A stretch of 64,000 nucleotides of DNA from Macrotrachela quadricornifera. Its lineage: Eukaryota > Rotifera > Eurotatoria > Philodinida > Philodinidae. The DNA is taken from positions 62,001 through 126,000 of the forward strand of contig JAJEKB010000790.1 in assembly GCA_022393335.1 (NCBI GenBank). Direction: 5' to 3'. Position numbers and translations under genes: made by a program. Each line of letters opens with the position of its first letter. Positions within the stretch are counted from its first letter, which is position 1. A model generated the notes under the pieces. The model did not search any database and was not told the DNA's origin. It was given only the letters and a program-made list of their open reading frames with translations. Shown piece by piece: positions 35,042 to 46,997 of the stretch.

Positions 35042-36426
35042 ATGAATACTTATTTCAGTCTATCATCAACAGCAGCAAATGATCTTTTTACAAGTAATGG
35101 AACAACGAATAATAATAATGCAGGAACATCATCCAATGGTGATCAACAAACAACAAATAATGATGTTAATAATTCCACATCATTTTCTTATGATACTGAT
35201 TATAATCGTGGAGGTTTTTCATCATTTGATCGATTAGCATTTTCTACACCAACAACAAATAAAGAGCAACTTGTAAATCCATATTCAAATTTTACTATGA
35301 TGCAAGCAGCAGCAGCTGCAACAATTTCGAGTTCAACATCTCATCATCATCATCAACAACAACAACATCAACATCAACAACAACTTCATCTTCAACAACA
35401 TCAATCAACAAATGATTATCTTTTACCACCATCAAATGGTACTTCATCATGGAAACAACCTGAACCAATATCATCATCATCAATAACTACAACACCTGGC
35501 AATGATATGATTTCAGCAGCAACAATGCCACCACATCCTCATCATCAATTATCAAGTTTTTCTATGGCTGTTACAAATCCAATGCTTTATTATGCACATC
35601 CGTGGATGAGACCAGGTATAAAAAAGAAAAGAAAAAAACTAAATCAAAAAAGTTAATCAATAAGATCAAGTAAAAGAAAAAAAATGATTTATAGACAATG
35701 TATGCAGGAAACATTAAAAGTTGACATAAATGTAATCCATTGAGTTGATTAACTTCCTTACCATCTTGTTTGTCTATTAATGAAATGAATGATTACTGAG
35801 AATCTTTTATTTTATTTTTCTCTATAGAATTTAATTTTGAACATAAACGTACACGTCAAACATATACACGTTATCAAACACTTGAATTAGAAAAAGAATT
35901 TCACTATACAAAGTAAGTTAGAAAATTCTTGTAGGTTTTTTTTTCTTTTTTTATTAAAAAATTTATATTGTAATAGATACTTAACACGTCGACGACGTAT
36001 TGAAATTGCTGGTAGTCTTGGATTAAGTGAACGACAAATTAAAGTAAAGAAATTTTATTATATATATTTATTGGTTTTATACTAATTATTTTTTATTTTT
36101 TTTTATTTTAAGATTTGGTTTCAAAATCGGTAAGAATAATTTTCTAAAAGAAAAAATAAACTTTGTATTTTGTATTTATTTCTTATAGTCGTATGAAATG
36201 GAAAAAAGAAAATAATTTTAAATCACTTAATGATCCTAATGTTAAATTAGAAGCTAATGCAACAAGTCATGGTAATAATGGAACCAATCATCATCCACAT
36301 GCAATGTCAACAAATGATGCATCATCATCATCATGGCCATCGGTACCTAATGTTAAAAAAGAAAATAATTCTCATATTTCTCATCAACATTCTCATGCAT
36401 ATATTACAAATGGAAATAATAAATAG
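35042..36426 (+). CDS. Central-class (Antennapedia/Lox5-like) Hox protein
   Basis: Five exons (35042-35615, 35828-35912, 35977-36043, 36113-36129, 36189-36426) encode 326 residues. The N-terminal region is low complexity (Asn, Ser, His, Gln, with an Ala run). A hexapeptide-type motif HPWM (186-189) lies only eight residues before the homeodomain (about 197-256), which has the central-class signatures [38 protein letters not shown] and [14 protein letters not shown], including Gln at the specificity position of helix 3. After it comes NFKSLNDPN, loosely reminiscent of the Lox5 C-terminal peptide. Three introns cut the homeobox, and exon 4 is only 17 nt, coding the IWFQN core. Paralogue group cannot be fixed without a tree: Lox5/ftz, Antp or another group 6-8 gene. 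AATAAA is at 36585-36590. Confidence 0.92.
36113..36129 (+). other. 17-nt microexon encoding the homeodomain recognition-helix core
   Basis: Flanked by TTTTAAG acceptor and GTAAGA donor. It reads ATT TGG TTT CAA AAT CG and joins TCGT downstream to give IWFQNRR without a frame break. Skipping it would shift the frame (17 is not a multiple of three) and destroy the DNA-contacting helix. Confidence 0.93.
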
Positions 36427-38802
36427 AAAAAAAAACATATACATTTATCTGTATATACATAGAGACATTTGACTTCTAGTCGATCGCAATATGAGCAAGC
36501 GTTTTTTTTTCTTTCTTCTTCTTACTTCTTTTTTTGTTTTGTTCCTATTATTGTTCTTCGTTTATTGAATTTGTTTGCAAAGAAAATAAAAAGACTTTAT
36601 TATTGAAAAATATATAGGATATGGCGACAAAGTTTTTTATTTGATCATTATAAAAGATTTAATTTGAGTATAAATATTTCTTCACCTATGATTAATGTAT
36701 ATAGATATTTATGATTATATGCTAAATTTCAAATCTTAAAACTTAACAAGTATAGTATTAAATCATAAACAACTTGGATACATCGCAACAAAAATTTGTG
36801 AGCTTGTGAAAAGAATCAAATACTTTTCGAATACCACAATTCTTAATTATTTGCAGAAATTTTAATGGAAAAATATATAGTATTAAAATTGATACTTGTT
36901 CAAGTTACGTTTGACCTACTGTTTGGGTAATATATGAAAATGATTTCTGTCGACCATAAAATAGAGAGAAGACCTTTAGGGCAATCATTGATTAGTGATA
37001 AATGAAAAAATTCAGGACTATTTAGAATTGCGCAGTAGTAATAATAGTTGAATAGTGACTATTTTTCAGGAACTCTTTTTCGTATGACATTATTCTAATT
37101 AATAATGCGATTGAGTAGAAAGATGCTTTGATATATTATAGTAGTTTCTTGAAAAACCATACGAAAATTAATCTTTCAATATTTACTTAAATAGCTGATA
37201 AAAAAAAATTGTATTGTTTCATGATTTATTGATCAATGATTTTATTTGATTTTTTAAAATTGAGTTCAATTGCTTGAATTTTGACTTGATTTCATTTCAT
37301 GTTTTTTTTTCGTAAGTATCCTAAAATAAAATTTTATAAAATAACTGTTTTAACATTTATGCAATATCATGCTCTTAATAATCTAATAAATTGAAAGAAA
37401 CAAAGAGCAAATACTATGAATGTTTGTCGTAGAAGGAGAAATCAGATTAAATTTTTATAATTTAATACGAAAAAAAAGACTGTAAGAAAAAGTCTTATGA
37501 GACATATTGTATCAGGCAGCAGATGGTTAGAGTTTCATGATGAATATGTTTCAATTTTTAAGGAATAACTTTCGGAAAAATTTGCAGCGTTTAACGCTCT
37601 TTTGAATGATATACTTCCAATATAATTCATCTTTTCCTATTATCATTGATATGAATTTAGTTATTTTCAAATATTTGCAACAAACAATAATTTTGTTTAA
37701 AACATTGTTCAAAAAACAAACAAACTTGCTCAACAGAAAATGATTGCTGATCATTGTTATATGTCAGTTCTATTGTGCCTTCACATTTACAATGGAAACT
37801 TTCTATGAATATAGTATCGATACTACCTGCAATTATTGGTGAAAACTAGCGGTATAAGATAGTTATCTACAAAACGACATCGTCCGAGAAATTCTGTTCA
37901 ATATTATATTGATACTCATAATTAAGATTGCTGTTTTCGAATTAGGAGATTATGAATACATTTCTTTCAAATCATTTTATCGTTTCTGTGTTATTCTGCT
38001 TGATTTTGTAAGCCTTTGAGATTAATCTGAATTTACTTTATATGCATGATATATAAATTATCTTCAAAAAATAAATTAGGAATAAATACATGTATACAAA
38101 ATTCAATTTTGAATTCAATTAACAAAAAAAAAACGATCAATATTTTTATGCTTTAGCTTTCGTTTTGAGCAACATGAATGAAAATTTCTTAAGTAAGAGA
38201 TAAACTCAGACAATGTCGGGCATCTAAATACTTCTCTAAGCATTTCATAAGTTGTATACTCAATTATGGAAGCAATCTTAGGTTCGAGTTCGGGTATCTC
38301 TGAACATTGAATTTTTTTCCTTGTTTTGATCAACTTTTACTGCCTTTTATGAATTGACTGAAAAGACCGAACTCGAATCCGAACGTTTGGGTTCAATGCA
38401 TGCCTAAGTATAACAAAACATTTTACAATTAGAAACCTTTTTTTTTCAGTAATTTTATGCTAAATAATCCTTGGTTTTTGACTGTCTGTCTTCTATTTGT
38501 ACTCACTTTCACTAATCTTCTTTTTTTACCTATCAATTAATATCATCATAGTCATATTACATTTATATAAATATAGATGAATTAAAACTCATTTCAAATG
38601 TTTTCAATACGATCCTAGTTGAAAAACAAAGTATTATCATCTATAATTTCATTATTATCATTATTAGAAAACTAATTACATAAAATATGACACTGATTAT
38701 TATTAAAATCTTAGATAATATATATATACCTTTGTTAATCAGACATATTCAAACTTTCATTTCATTTATATTCTATCATCGACTTTAAGTTCAAACAAAA
38801 TA
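36427..38802. other. Intergenic, 2.4 kb
   Basis: Hox 3' UTR followed by AT-rich sequence without convincing exons. Around 38280-38390 short motifs GTTCGAGTTCGGG and ACTCGAATCCGAAC occur in partly inverted order. A (TA)n stretch near 38720 lies about 85 nt before the small secreted-protein gene and could serve as its TATA element. Confidence 0.4.
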
Positions 38803-39226
38803 ATGCAGGTAAATTTAATTAAAATATTTTTTAGTACAATATATCTTTTTAAAATTTTTAAAGAATTTAATTATGTTTATTATTGTTGCTATCTTGGCTA
38901 TACATATTCATTTATTAATTGGTTTACCATTAATTGATGATAATAATAATAATAATAATAATAATGAAAAGTTTAAAAGATCTGATGAAAGTTTTCTTCC
39001 CAATGGAAATTTTTCCTTAGTTACAAATGAAAAATTATTTAAATTAAAAGAACTTGCTAATGCTGTACATGATCCAAAATTAGATGATTTATATCATGCA
39101 GTTAAACATTATGTACAAATGGCTAAGAAAAATAATGAACATGTACTATGGAAATATGATGCCAATCAAGAAGGTCTTGTTCTTATACTCAAACAAAATT
39201 TAAATGGAATACTCTATTATGGTTAA
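38803..39226 (+). CDS. Small secreted protein of unknown function ending in YYG
   Basis: Two exons: a six-nucleotide coding first exon (38803-38808, ATG CAG) followed by GTAAAT, and 38864-39226; 122 residues in total. Translation could also begin at the in-frame ATG at 38873 within exon 2. The N-terminus is a strong signal peptide (FIIVAILAIHIHLLIG). The mature part has an Asn run, a dibasic KFKR site at about residue 39, and a hydrophilic, probably helical body (LFKLKELANAVHDPKLDDLY), with no cysteine. It ends ILYYG with Gly as last residue, a feature required for C-terminal amidation. No family is recognised. It may be a peptide precursor or a small secreted carrier. AATAAA is at 39233-39238. 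Confidence 0.8.
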
Positions 39227-39575
39227 AATCGAAATAAAATACGAATAACTTTGAACTTAGTTTTGCTTTCTTTCTTTTTCCCTTGAAAAATTCGATATAC
39301 TTCTGTTTAATAAAGAAGAAGAATGAATACATAATAATTTCAAACAAAAATAAAAGATATTTATCATCAATATATTATCAAAAGTTGGTCATTTTTGTAT
39401 GAATTCAGAGAAAAAGATTGATATAATAGAGTAGCAGCAATAACTGCAGTAAAGTTCTCTCTATATATATATGCAAAAAAAAAGAAAGTATAATAAACTA
39501 AACTTGATGAAAAAAAAGAAGAAGAAATGATAGAGAAAGGAACGGGTATGTGTGGTTTTGTTATTAAATTAAGTT

Positions 39576-41772
39576 CTAGCCAATGACAACTGTACTTTCA
39601 TCTTTGAATACATATTGAGGAACTTCAAGATTAAGCGGAGCTGGTCCTTTTCGTACACGTCCTGATGCATCATAATGTGAACCATGACAAGGACAATAAT
39701 AACCACCAAAATCACCGGCATTTGCAATTGGAATACAACCTTAATATAAATAAAAAAAAAGAAAAGAATAATTTCCTAGTTTTTTTATTTTTTATTTTTC
39801 TTCAATATTAATTTATACCAAGATGAGTACATATACCAACAACAATAAGCCATTCTGGTTTTTTTACACGTTCAGAATCATTTTGTGGATCACGTAATTG
39901 ACTAACATTAACACCTTCTTCTCGTGCAATTTCTTCTGGTGTACGATGACGAACAAATATTGGTTTATTACGCCATTCAAATACAGCATTTTTGCCTTCA
40001 GGTACAGCATCAAGACTTATTTCGACTTTAGCAAGTGACATTACATCTTTAGCTGGACCAACATAAGCAACTATATCGCGAACTATATATTTTGCCATAT
40101 AAGCTGATGTTATAGCAAAACCTTTAAAAGAAAAACAGAGTTTATTCTTAGATTTTCTATTCGTTTATATAAGAAAATGATTACAACGATAATTTTCTTT
40201 CATTTTAAATAAGTATTTATAAAAACAAAAAAAAAACATTGTAAATATTAATAAGATCTGTTTAGAATATGTAGAATTTTCACTTATAATGGAATATTTT
40301 GTATTGTTAATTAAATATGTTCGAGTCAAATTAATGAATTTAAAATATTACGTCCTCATAGCATACATAGAACAACTTATTTAAACTACAAGGTATGTGA
40401 AATTTAGATATAAAAATTCATCAGAATAAATTTACTCTACTTTTGTAAGAACGAAACACAGTCTTGTTCGGATCGATTAGGAATTTGAAGGAGTCCTCTT
40501 ATATGGCCAAAACAATACCATGTTTTGTCCCGACAATAGTAAAATTAACCTTTTCTGATAAACTTGTATACCTAATATCTTGAAATTTAAATAACTTTCT
40601 CTAAGTATACGGTGGAGGCGTAAAATTTTAAATTTGTTAATTTGATGTGAACATACTCCATCAACTCGATTAATAAAACAAAAGGTTTCATTTTTAGTTA
40701 TTGCAATATCTTATAAAAAACTGTTGAGATTTTCAAGCAAAACTCAATATCATAAAAAGTTAATTTTATTCCTAATTCTTTAAGAAAATAATCATCAAAA
40801 ATTGGTTTAAAACAAGAGATAATGAAATTTTTTTATTCTAATTAATTTTAAAATGTAGATCGTAACAAATATCACTTATTTTTATTTAATATCTTTTTCC
40901 TACAATGAGGACAAAAAATGACTCAAGTTAGACATACATTAATTAATTGATTAATAATATTAATATTTTATTTTAAAATTTTTTAGATATGCATCATTTT
41001 GACATCAAAAAATAGTTTGATATTTGATAAGATTATATTTTATCTTTTTGTTTTTGGTATAAACATTGATAATGAATATTATAATTAGATATTTGATATA
41101 ATATAAGTTTTAGATTTGAAAGAACTATATAGGAATGAGATATCTACATATTAGTTCATGTAATAACTTCGAAGATAGAGTTATCCGATCTAAACGAACT
41201 TAAAGTTTAAAACCAAGTTTAGATTTTAAATCAATTTTAATATTAATATATACATGATTAAAATTTTTTCCATAAATCGATATTTGAATAAGAAAATTTC
41301 TTATGATTTACATTAAAATTGAACTTTTAATATTATGAATATTTACCAAGCGGAGTTAAGTAAGAATAAGGTGATGTAGCATCACCAGCATCACGATACG
41401 ATTTTGACGCATCAAGTCGTCCCTTACGACGATAGTAATCAAAACTTGGTATTTGAATATCCGTATGCGCATGACGAATACTAAGAGCAGCTAAATAGAA
41501 TAGAAATTTTAATTTAATTAATTTTGAAAAAACTCAAGTAAATATAATAACATACTAGTAAGTCCTGTTGTAATAGACGTATTACCACGTAATAATTGTT
41601 TACTCATTGAAACCAATGTTTTTGGTGTTGGTGTTTTTGGTACAGATATATGAGTATCTTCATCTTCATGATGATCATCATCGTCAACTTTCATTGGTAT
41701 AGGTTTAGCAAGTTGTCGAACAAGATTTGTTGTCACTTGAGTGACACGTCTGTTACACATTTGCATGGCCAT
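39576..41772 (-). CDS. UQCRFS1: Rieske iron-sulphur subunit of cytochrome bc1 (complex III)
   Basis: Four minus-strand exons (41772-41556, 41490-41347, 40121-39819, 39739-39576) encode 275 residues, the normal length (274 in human). The N-terminal part is a mitochondrial presequence with an unusual Asp/His-rich patch near residue 30. The mature region starts near [14 protein letters not shown], followed by the transmembrane anchor ([20 protein letters not shown]). The 2Fe-2S ligands are in CTHLGC (218-223) and CPCHGSHYD (237-245). The protein ends with the expected [12 protein letters not shown] and VVIG. It transfers electrons from ubiquinol to cytochrome c1. Intron 2 is 1225 nt, long for this genome, AT-rich, with no recognised content. 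An acceptor-like TTTTCAG ends 2 nt before the ATG on the minus strand. Confidence 0.96.
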
Positions 41773-41894
41773 ATCTGAAAATCACAAAAAATAAAAGAAA
41801 TCATTTCGATTATATTCGTTATTTTAAAACGCGCTATTGAATTTTAAATAAAAAAAGGAAATTTATTATGTTTTATTTATTGTTTTAAAGTTAA

Positions 41895-42203
41895 ATGATT
41901 AATTGGAAAATTTGTTTAATTATTTTAATATTTATCGAAATAATATATCGTTTAATTATATTTTATAATTATCGATTAACTATTAAACCTTTTTATATAA
42001 CATTGATTAATTGTCCAAAAGAACATTTATATATACGATATTATTTAGATAATAAATTAATAAATTTTATGCGAAAATTTTTCAATTGGTATAAAATTAT
42101 TTTTGGATGTCAAATTATTGAATATAAATTTTATTTATCAAATATAATTCGATTAATTGATGGAATACTTTTTATTATATTTTTAACTAATATTATTTGT
42201 TGA
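41895..42203 (+). CDS. Small hydrophobic ORF, two predicted membrane segments
   Basis: A single open frame of 102 codons starting 122 nt from the divergent UQCRFS1 start. It is hydrophobic at both ends (ICLIILIFIEIIYRLIIF near the N-terminus and GILFIIFLTNIIC at the C-terminus) around a basic, aromatic middle containing CPKEHLYIRYYL. I do not recognise it. In DNA this AT-rich a 309-nt frame without stops is uncommon, and the codons vary sensibly (CGA, CGT, TGT), so it may be real. Against it, strongly AT-rich frames tend to encode Ile/Phe/Tyr by chance. No splice sites are required. Confidence 0.45.
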   Translation: MINWKICLIILIFIEIIYRLIIFYNYRLTIKPFYITLINCPKEHLYIRYYLDNKLINFMRKFFNWYKIIFGCQIIEYKFYLSNIIRLIDGILFIIFLTNIIC

Positions 42204-43167
42204 AAAAACAAATATTTTATCTAAAAAATAAATAAATATACATTAATCACAAACAAAAAATTATAATAACTATTGTTCGTTTATTTTTTTTCTTCTTTTA
42301 CTAATACATAATATTCAATTAAGTTTAAAAATTGTTTATTTTTTTTAGAGAAAAGTTTTAAAGAATAAATATATTATAAAATAGAATGAATAATATCGTT
42401 TTTATATAAACTTATGTAATATTAGTTAATTTTAATAAATTAACTAAAAAAAATTGAATTAATATAAAGACAGTGAGATTATTGAAAAAAAAATATTTTC
42501 AAAGAAAATTGTGTTTTATTAAAAACGTAATCATTGTACAAACAATAAAAACAGATCTGTAAAGTATTTTAGATAATACACCAAGAAATTTTTTTCATCA
42601 TTGGATCGAATTGCCATTGATATAGAAAAAGAGACTTGAGATATATTTCATTGCAATTTAATAAGAATTTACAACGGAAACTAGTGACATCTGATGTTTG
42701 CTATTGAAAATTGTATTTTTTCTAATGATCTTTATTCTGTAAATATTAAGAGTTCACTTTTTATTAATTATACGAAAGAAAAACATTGGTTCACTTTCGA
42801 CAATATTAGTTAATGAATTCAATGATAGTATATCAGAAAGTAAGGTGCACTCAAATCATTTCTTTGCTTATAAAGACTATTTATATAGATAACATTCGTA
42901 TTAATTATAGATTAAATTTATATTCATATTTTATTATGAAATAAAAAGTTTTAAAAAAATATATCATGACATGATATTATCTCGACTCTTTTGCCTACGA
43001 GACAACACTGAAGTATTGCATTATCTCTCAGGTGTGTTTTCATAGGTTTATATTATATCAGAAGCACTTTAACCAAACTAAATGACGTGTTTGTTTATTG
43101 TATATCTGTTTTATAAAAAATAATTTGTGTAATAGAACGGGAAAAAAAATCGTACCAACATTTACAA
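42204..43167. other. Intergenic before the LC8-like cluster
   Basis: About 960 nt of AT-rich sequence. Apart from the putative promoter of the first cluster gene (43080-43120) nothing was recognised. Confidence 0.4.
43080..43120 (+). promoter_or_regulatory. Promoter candidate of LC8-like gene 1: CRE-like site and TATA box
   Basis: AAATGACGTGTTT (43080-43092) holds TGACGT, the core of CREB/ATF sites, and the identical 13-mer recurs upstream of gene 3. TATAAAAAA follows at 43112-43120, 47 nt before the ATG. Confidence 0.5.
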
Positions 43168-43740
43168 ATGAATAAAACACTTGGTAACACTTTTGATCCA
43201 ACATTGTTGGCAGCATCTGGTACAACTATTGATTCTAATAATGATTTACAACAAAAAACTGATAATGATAATAAATCATCTGGTAGTCGTAATCGTCGTG
43301 GAAAGCCAACACATATCATTGTTGATATAGCAACACCAACACTTTCTCAATCATCTAGTAAACAACAAGAACGTGCTGTACTTGTTGATGCAAGTTCAAC
43401 TACATTTGGTAGTGAATGTCTTCGACTTGTTAATATTGTTTTTCAAACAAGTCAAACATTTCCATCGATTATGGGTACATGTGGTAATATTAGTGAATAC
43501 TTACGAAAAGAACTTTTTAAAAGATATTCTAATGAATATTTTCATATAATTATTGGTCAAAATAATACATTTGGTTTTGCTATTGATGATGATGAATATT
43601 TTGCTGAAATCGAACAAGAACAATATCGTGTATTAATCTTTACAACAAAACTAGACAAAAAAGTTACTTTAGGAGTTCATGATGCTAATAGTCAGATGAT
43701 ACTGGAATGGAAATCACTTGTTAAACAATCGAAAAAATAA
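43168..43740 (+). CDS. Divergent dynein light chain (LC8)-like protein, cluster gene 1
   Basis: An intronless ORF of 190 codons. The N-terminal 65 residues are hydrophilic and poorly conserved between cluster members, with a basic RNRRGK patch. The conserved core begins ERAVLVDASSTTFGSECLRL and continues through a helix (NISEYLRKELFKRY) to beta-strand-like FHIIIGQNNTFGFAI, YFAEIEQEQYRVLIFTT and HDANSQMILEWKS. The order helix, then HIIIG-N-FGxxI, then YF-x(5)-YxVLIF resembles DYNLL1 (helix IAAHIKKEF, then CIVGRNFGSYV and HFIYFYLGQVAILLF), so I infer an LC8-type fold. The assignment rests on remembered pattern similarity at low identity. AATAAA is at 43779-43784. Confidence 0.75.
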   Translation: MNKTLGNTFDPTLLAASGTTIDSNNDLQQKTDNDNKSSGSRNRRGKPTHIIVDIATPTLSQSSSKQQERAVLVDASSTTFGSECLRLVNIVFQTSQTFPSIMGTCGNISEYLRKELFKRYSNEYFHIIIGQNNTFGFAIDDDEYFAEIEQEQYRVLIFTTKLDKKVTLGVHDANSQMILEWKSLVKQSKK

Positions 43741-45408
43741 AAATTATATTTCAATTTTATTTTTATATTAAAAAATTTAATAAAAGACATTAGAAATTGG
43801 TTTATCAACTGTTTGATCCAACAATATGATGTTAAATTAATATGAGATGAAAGCGAAAAAGATTCTTCCTAAATAAAGAATTTAAAGATTATATAAGAAG
43901 ATATTTTGTAAATATTAAATAATCAGCACCTATTAAGACTTAGTCTTTTGGGATTTATTGAAATTTTTTTAGATGAGTCAATATACATTTTCAGATAAAT
44001 TTTGGATAATTTCTCTATGTATGCATACATTTGTGCTGAAGTTTCGATACAGTAAATAATGCTCAACGAATAAATAAGTTTCCTAGAAAAATAAATCTCA
44101 GTTCCCCAAGCACTTTTATTTTCATCTAGTCTACAATACATGAAATCAATGCAATTTTCTATCTGTTGTGAGCGTACAAAAAGAACGAATCCAAAATACA
44201 AAAACAACGTATAATTGTTGAATAGAAATTTTATTTGTCTGCATACATTCGTTATTAATGATCTGTATTTTGATTTTTGTTTTATCCGAAATTAAAAAAG
44301 TATGGAGAAAAATTTGCATCAAATTGATGGAATTTATATGGCATTCTACGAGAAAAATTTTAAAATAAAGTTGTACTCTGATATAAATTTATTTCTTGAA
44401 TGGATTGATTTTCGAAGTTCATCATGTAAAAGAATTCAAGTTGTTAATATTTTTTATTGATGTATTTCATTGTTGTATCTATTCCGGTTGAGTTTAATCT
44501 ATCTTAGTGTTAATTTAATGGAAAAAAGATAGTGATCAATATTTGAGATATATGCAGAATACAAACTTGTTAATTCTTTTCCTAGAAAGTATTCTTAGTG
44601 AGCTTTAATAGGTAGATGAAAATTGTCAAATATGATGGAATGTTCACTCTCTTGATAACAACATATCTGTTTTACAATTTTTAAATTAGCTTGCCAAATG
44701 ACAAAGTAGATATATCCTCGATCGAATAGATTTCATTTCACCTAAAATATTTTAGAATCGTATTTTTTTTTCAAATAAAACTGTATACCAAGAGCTGATG
44801 AAATAATTCTATTACTCTAAACATAAGTAAATATTTCTTACGATTTAAAATAATCAATAATATTAATATATTATCCAGCTTCGTTACTGATTCTATTTAA
44901 TATTTATTTTATAGACAAAATTTGCCCAAGTTCAATTACATTCCGAATTGTTACTTTATCATTTATTCAATATTTAAGCAGATAACAGTATATGAATAAA
45001 TGGATAGTGATGATTCATTGAGAATTATACCAAACATTGCTCTACAAACTTAGAGATGCAGTCGTAATATATAACAGCAGACAGTAGGTTAGAATCATCT
45101 GTATACTTCATTATCTTACAAAAAATGTGGTAACCATATCATATCTACTTCAACATAATATTTCCTACTCTTGATAAATATCTAAACTTTTATAAAATAT
45201 CATGACTTTGTCTAGGTATCTTTCCACATGCTTTTATGATAAGAATATTAATACATAAAAGGATGAAGTGAAATATCTATATCGACATTATGTATTACTA
45301 TTAATAGCTACTATCTCTCGTATAAAAAGCATAAGAGAACTCATAATATCAGCAAACGTTTTCAATTTGTATTTTTCCAACTTTTGAGTTTTCTGCGAAA
45401 ATTGAAAA
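43741..45408. other. Spacer between LC8-like genes 1 and 2
   Basis: About 1.7 kb, AT-rich, without convincing coding sequence or any decayed copy of the neighbours that I could recognise. Confidence 0.4.
45321..45329 (+). promoter_or_regulatory. TATA box of LC8-like gene 2
   Basis: TATAAAAAG lies 79 nt before the ATG at 45409. No TGACGT motif was seen in the 160 nt upstream, unlike genes 1, 3 and 4. Confidence 0.5.
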
Positions 45409-45972
45409 ATGAGTAATATTTTTAGGCGAGTGTTAACATTTGTAACTGATATTACTATTGGTCATAGCATCAGACGTCGACAAAGAAATCGTACTATCAA
45501 TCAACCTATGACTAATCTTAACTCTCAAAATGAAGATGCATACGAAATTGATGATTTAGCCATACCATCACTATCTCAGTCTACTATCAAATACTATGAA
45601 CGTGCCAATCTCATCGATTCAAGTTCAAATACATTTGGTAATCAATGTCTACGTTTGATAAATATTGCCTTTCAGATTAACCAAACATTTTCTTCAATGA
45701 TGAATACATGTGCTACCATCAGTCAGTATCTTAAGAAACATCTAACGGAACGATATCCTGGAGAATATTTTCATATAATCATCGGTGAAAATAATGAATT
45801 TGGTTTCGCTATAAGTGATGGCAACTATTTTGCCGAAATTGAACAAGAACAATATCGAGTTGTAATTTTTACAACTAATAAAAATCGAAAAATCGAATAT
45901 AGTCTACATGATGCTAATAGTCAAATGATACTTGAATGGAAATCAACCTTAGCTGAATCATCGAAGAAATAA
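45409..45972 (+). CDS. Divergent dynein light chain (LC8)-like protein, cluster gene 2
   Basis: An intronless ORF of 187 codons, same orientation as gene 1. Its core is close to gene 1: ERANLIDSSSNTFGNQCLRL, ISQYLKKHLTERYPGEY, FHIIIGENNEFGFAISDG, YFAEIEQEQYRVVIFTT, HDANSQMILEWKS. The N-terminus differs, beginning MSNIFRRVLTFVTDITIG followed by an Arg cluster (RRRQRNR), which could be an amphipathic membrane or organelle targeting segment. The function is unknown beyond the inferred LC8-like fold; dynein and other LC8 clients are possible partners. Confidence 0.75.
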   Translation: MSNIFRRVLTFVTDITIGHSIRRRQRNRTINQPMTNLNSQNEDAYEIDDLAIPSLSQSTIKYYERANLIDSSSNTFGNQCLRLINIAFQINQTFSSMMNTCATISQYLKKHLTERYPGEYFHIIIGENNEFGFAISDGNYFAEIEQEQYRVVIFTTNKNRKIEYSLHDANSQMILEWKSTLAESSKK

Positions 45973-46997
45973 ATATTGTATATATAGAAGATACTGCATG
46001 AAATTTATTTGTTAGTAATCTGTTATTAGTGTTATTGCGACATACTTGTCGTTTAAATATGTATTTTGTTTATAAGTGTTAAAAAGAAAACAATCGGATT
46101 GTCTAGTTTCTTATGATCTTATTATAAAATTTGTGTTTTATTAATCAATTTAAGAAAATCATTAGAATGATTTATTTTAGATAATCTACTGAAAGACAAA
46201 TCAATTGTTAGAGATTTAGTAGCAATTATGTTTTACCTTTAACAAAGAAACACATACATTCAATTGCAAACGTAACTGCGAGCAAATTATCTTCTCTAAT
46301 GCAGATAGTCGACGAAAAACAATGGCATGTATACGACAGTATTATTATCTTTTATTTGAGTTAGATTGTTTGACATTTCTCGACTATGGTCTTAGGAAAC
46401 GTGCTATTGAAAAATATGCTTGATCATCATTCTCAATTTGATCTATTCTATTAATAAATGAAGAAGCAGAACCGAATATTCTGTAATAGGATGTTTACGT
46501 CAAATCCTTTTGTACTCTGATATTCTTCGAGACAAAATTTTCTTAATTATTATTTTTTCTAATTGTTCCGAATGAAATTTAACCGTATTCGAAATAAAGA
46601 AAAATTTAGATTATTTTAAAATTATGCCATATTGTTATCAAATGATCACATATGTGCAATCTAACATAAAAGTACCTCTTTAATACAATATGAACTAACT
46701 GTTTGATTGAAGAAAAGTTAGCATTTATAATACATGTAAAGCTGTAAAATTTATATATTATTTAAGAGTATTATCTTTTTTTTTAATATGCTTAATAATT
46801 TCTATTATTGATGGCAAACAATGATTTACCAGAGCATTGTTACTTAGAATATACGAAAAGTATCAAGATTTTCACAAAATCAATTTAGAAGCAAATTATT
46901 CGAGATTTGGTTTCATCAAATGTTCAAAATAGTTATTCTGATTATTTGTATACAATTGCATTCACTCTAACTATTTATTGAATTTTTTTTAGTCACC

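Noticed and set aside
38278..38300. Possible tRNA B-box (GGTTCGAGTTCGG)
   Set aside because: No matching A-box, anticodon arm or acceptor stem could be formed around it.
30047..38802. Hox-associated microRNA (miR-10 family) near the Hox gene
   Set aside because: I looked for the conserved miR-10-type seed region by eye on both strands and saw no convincing match; a folding-based search would be needed to exclude one.
43923..44207. 94-codon minus-strand frame between LC8-like genes 1 and 2
   Set aside because: No similarity to the cluster family or any known protein, and no promoter or splice evidence.
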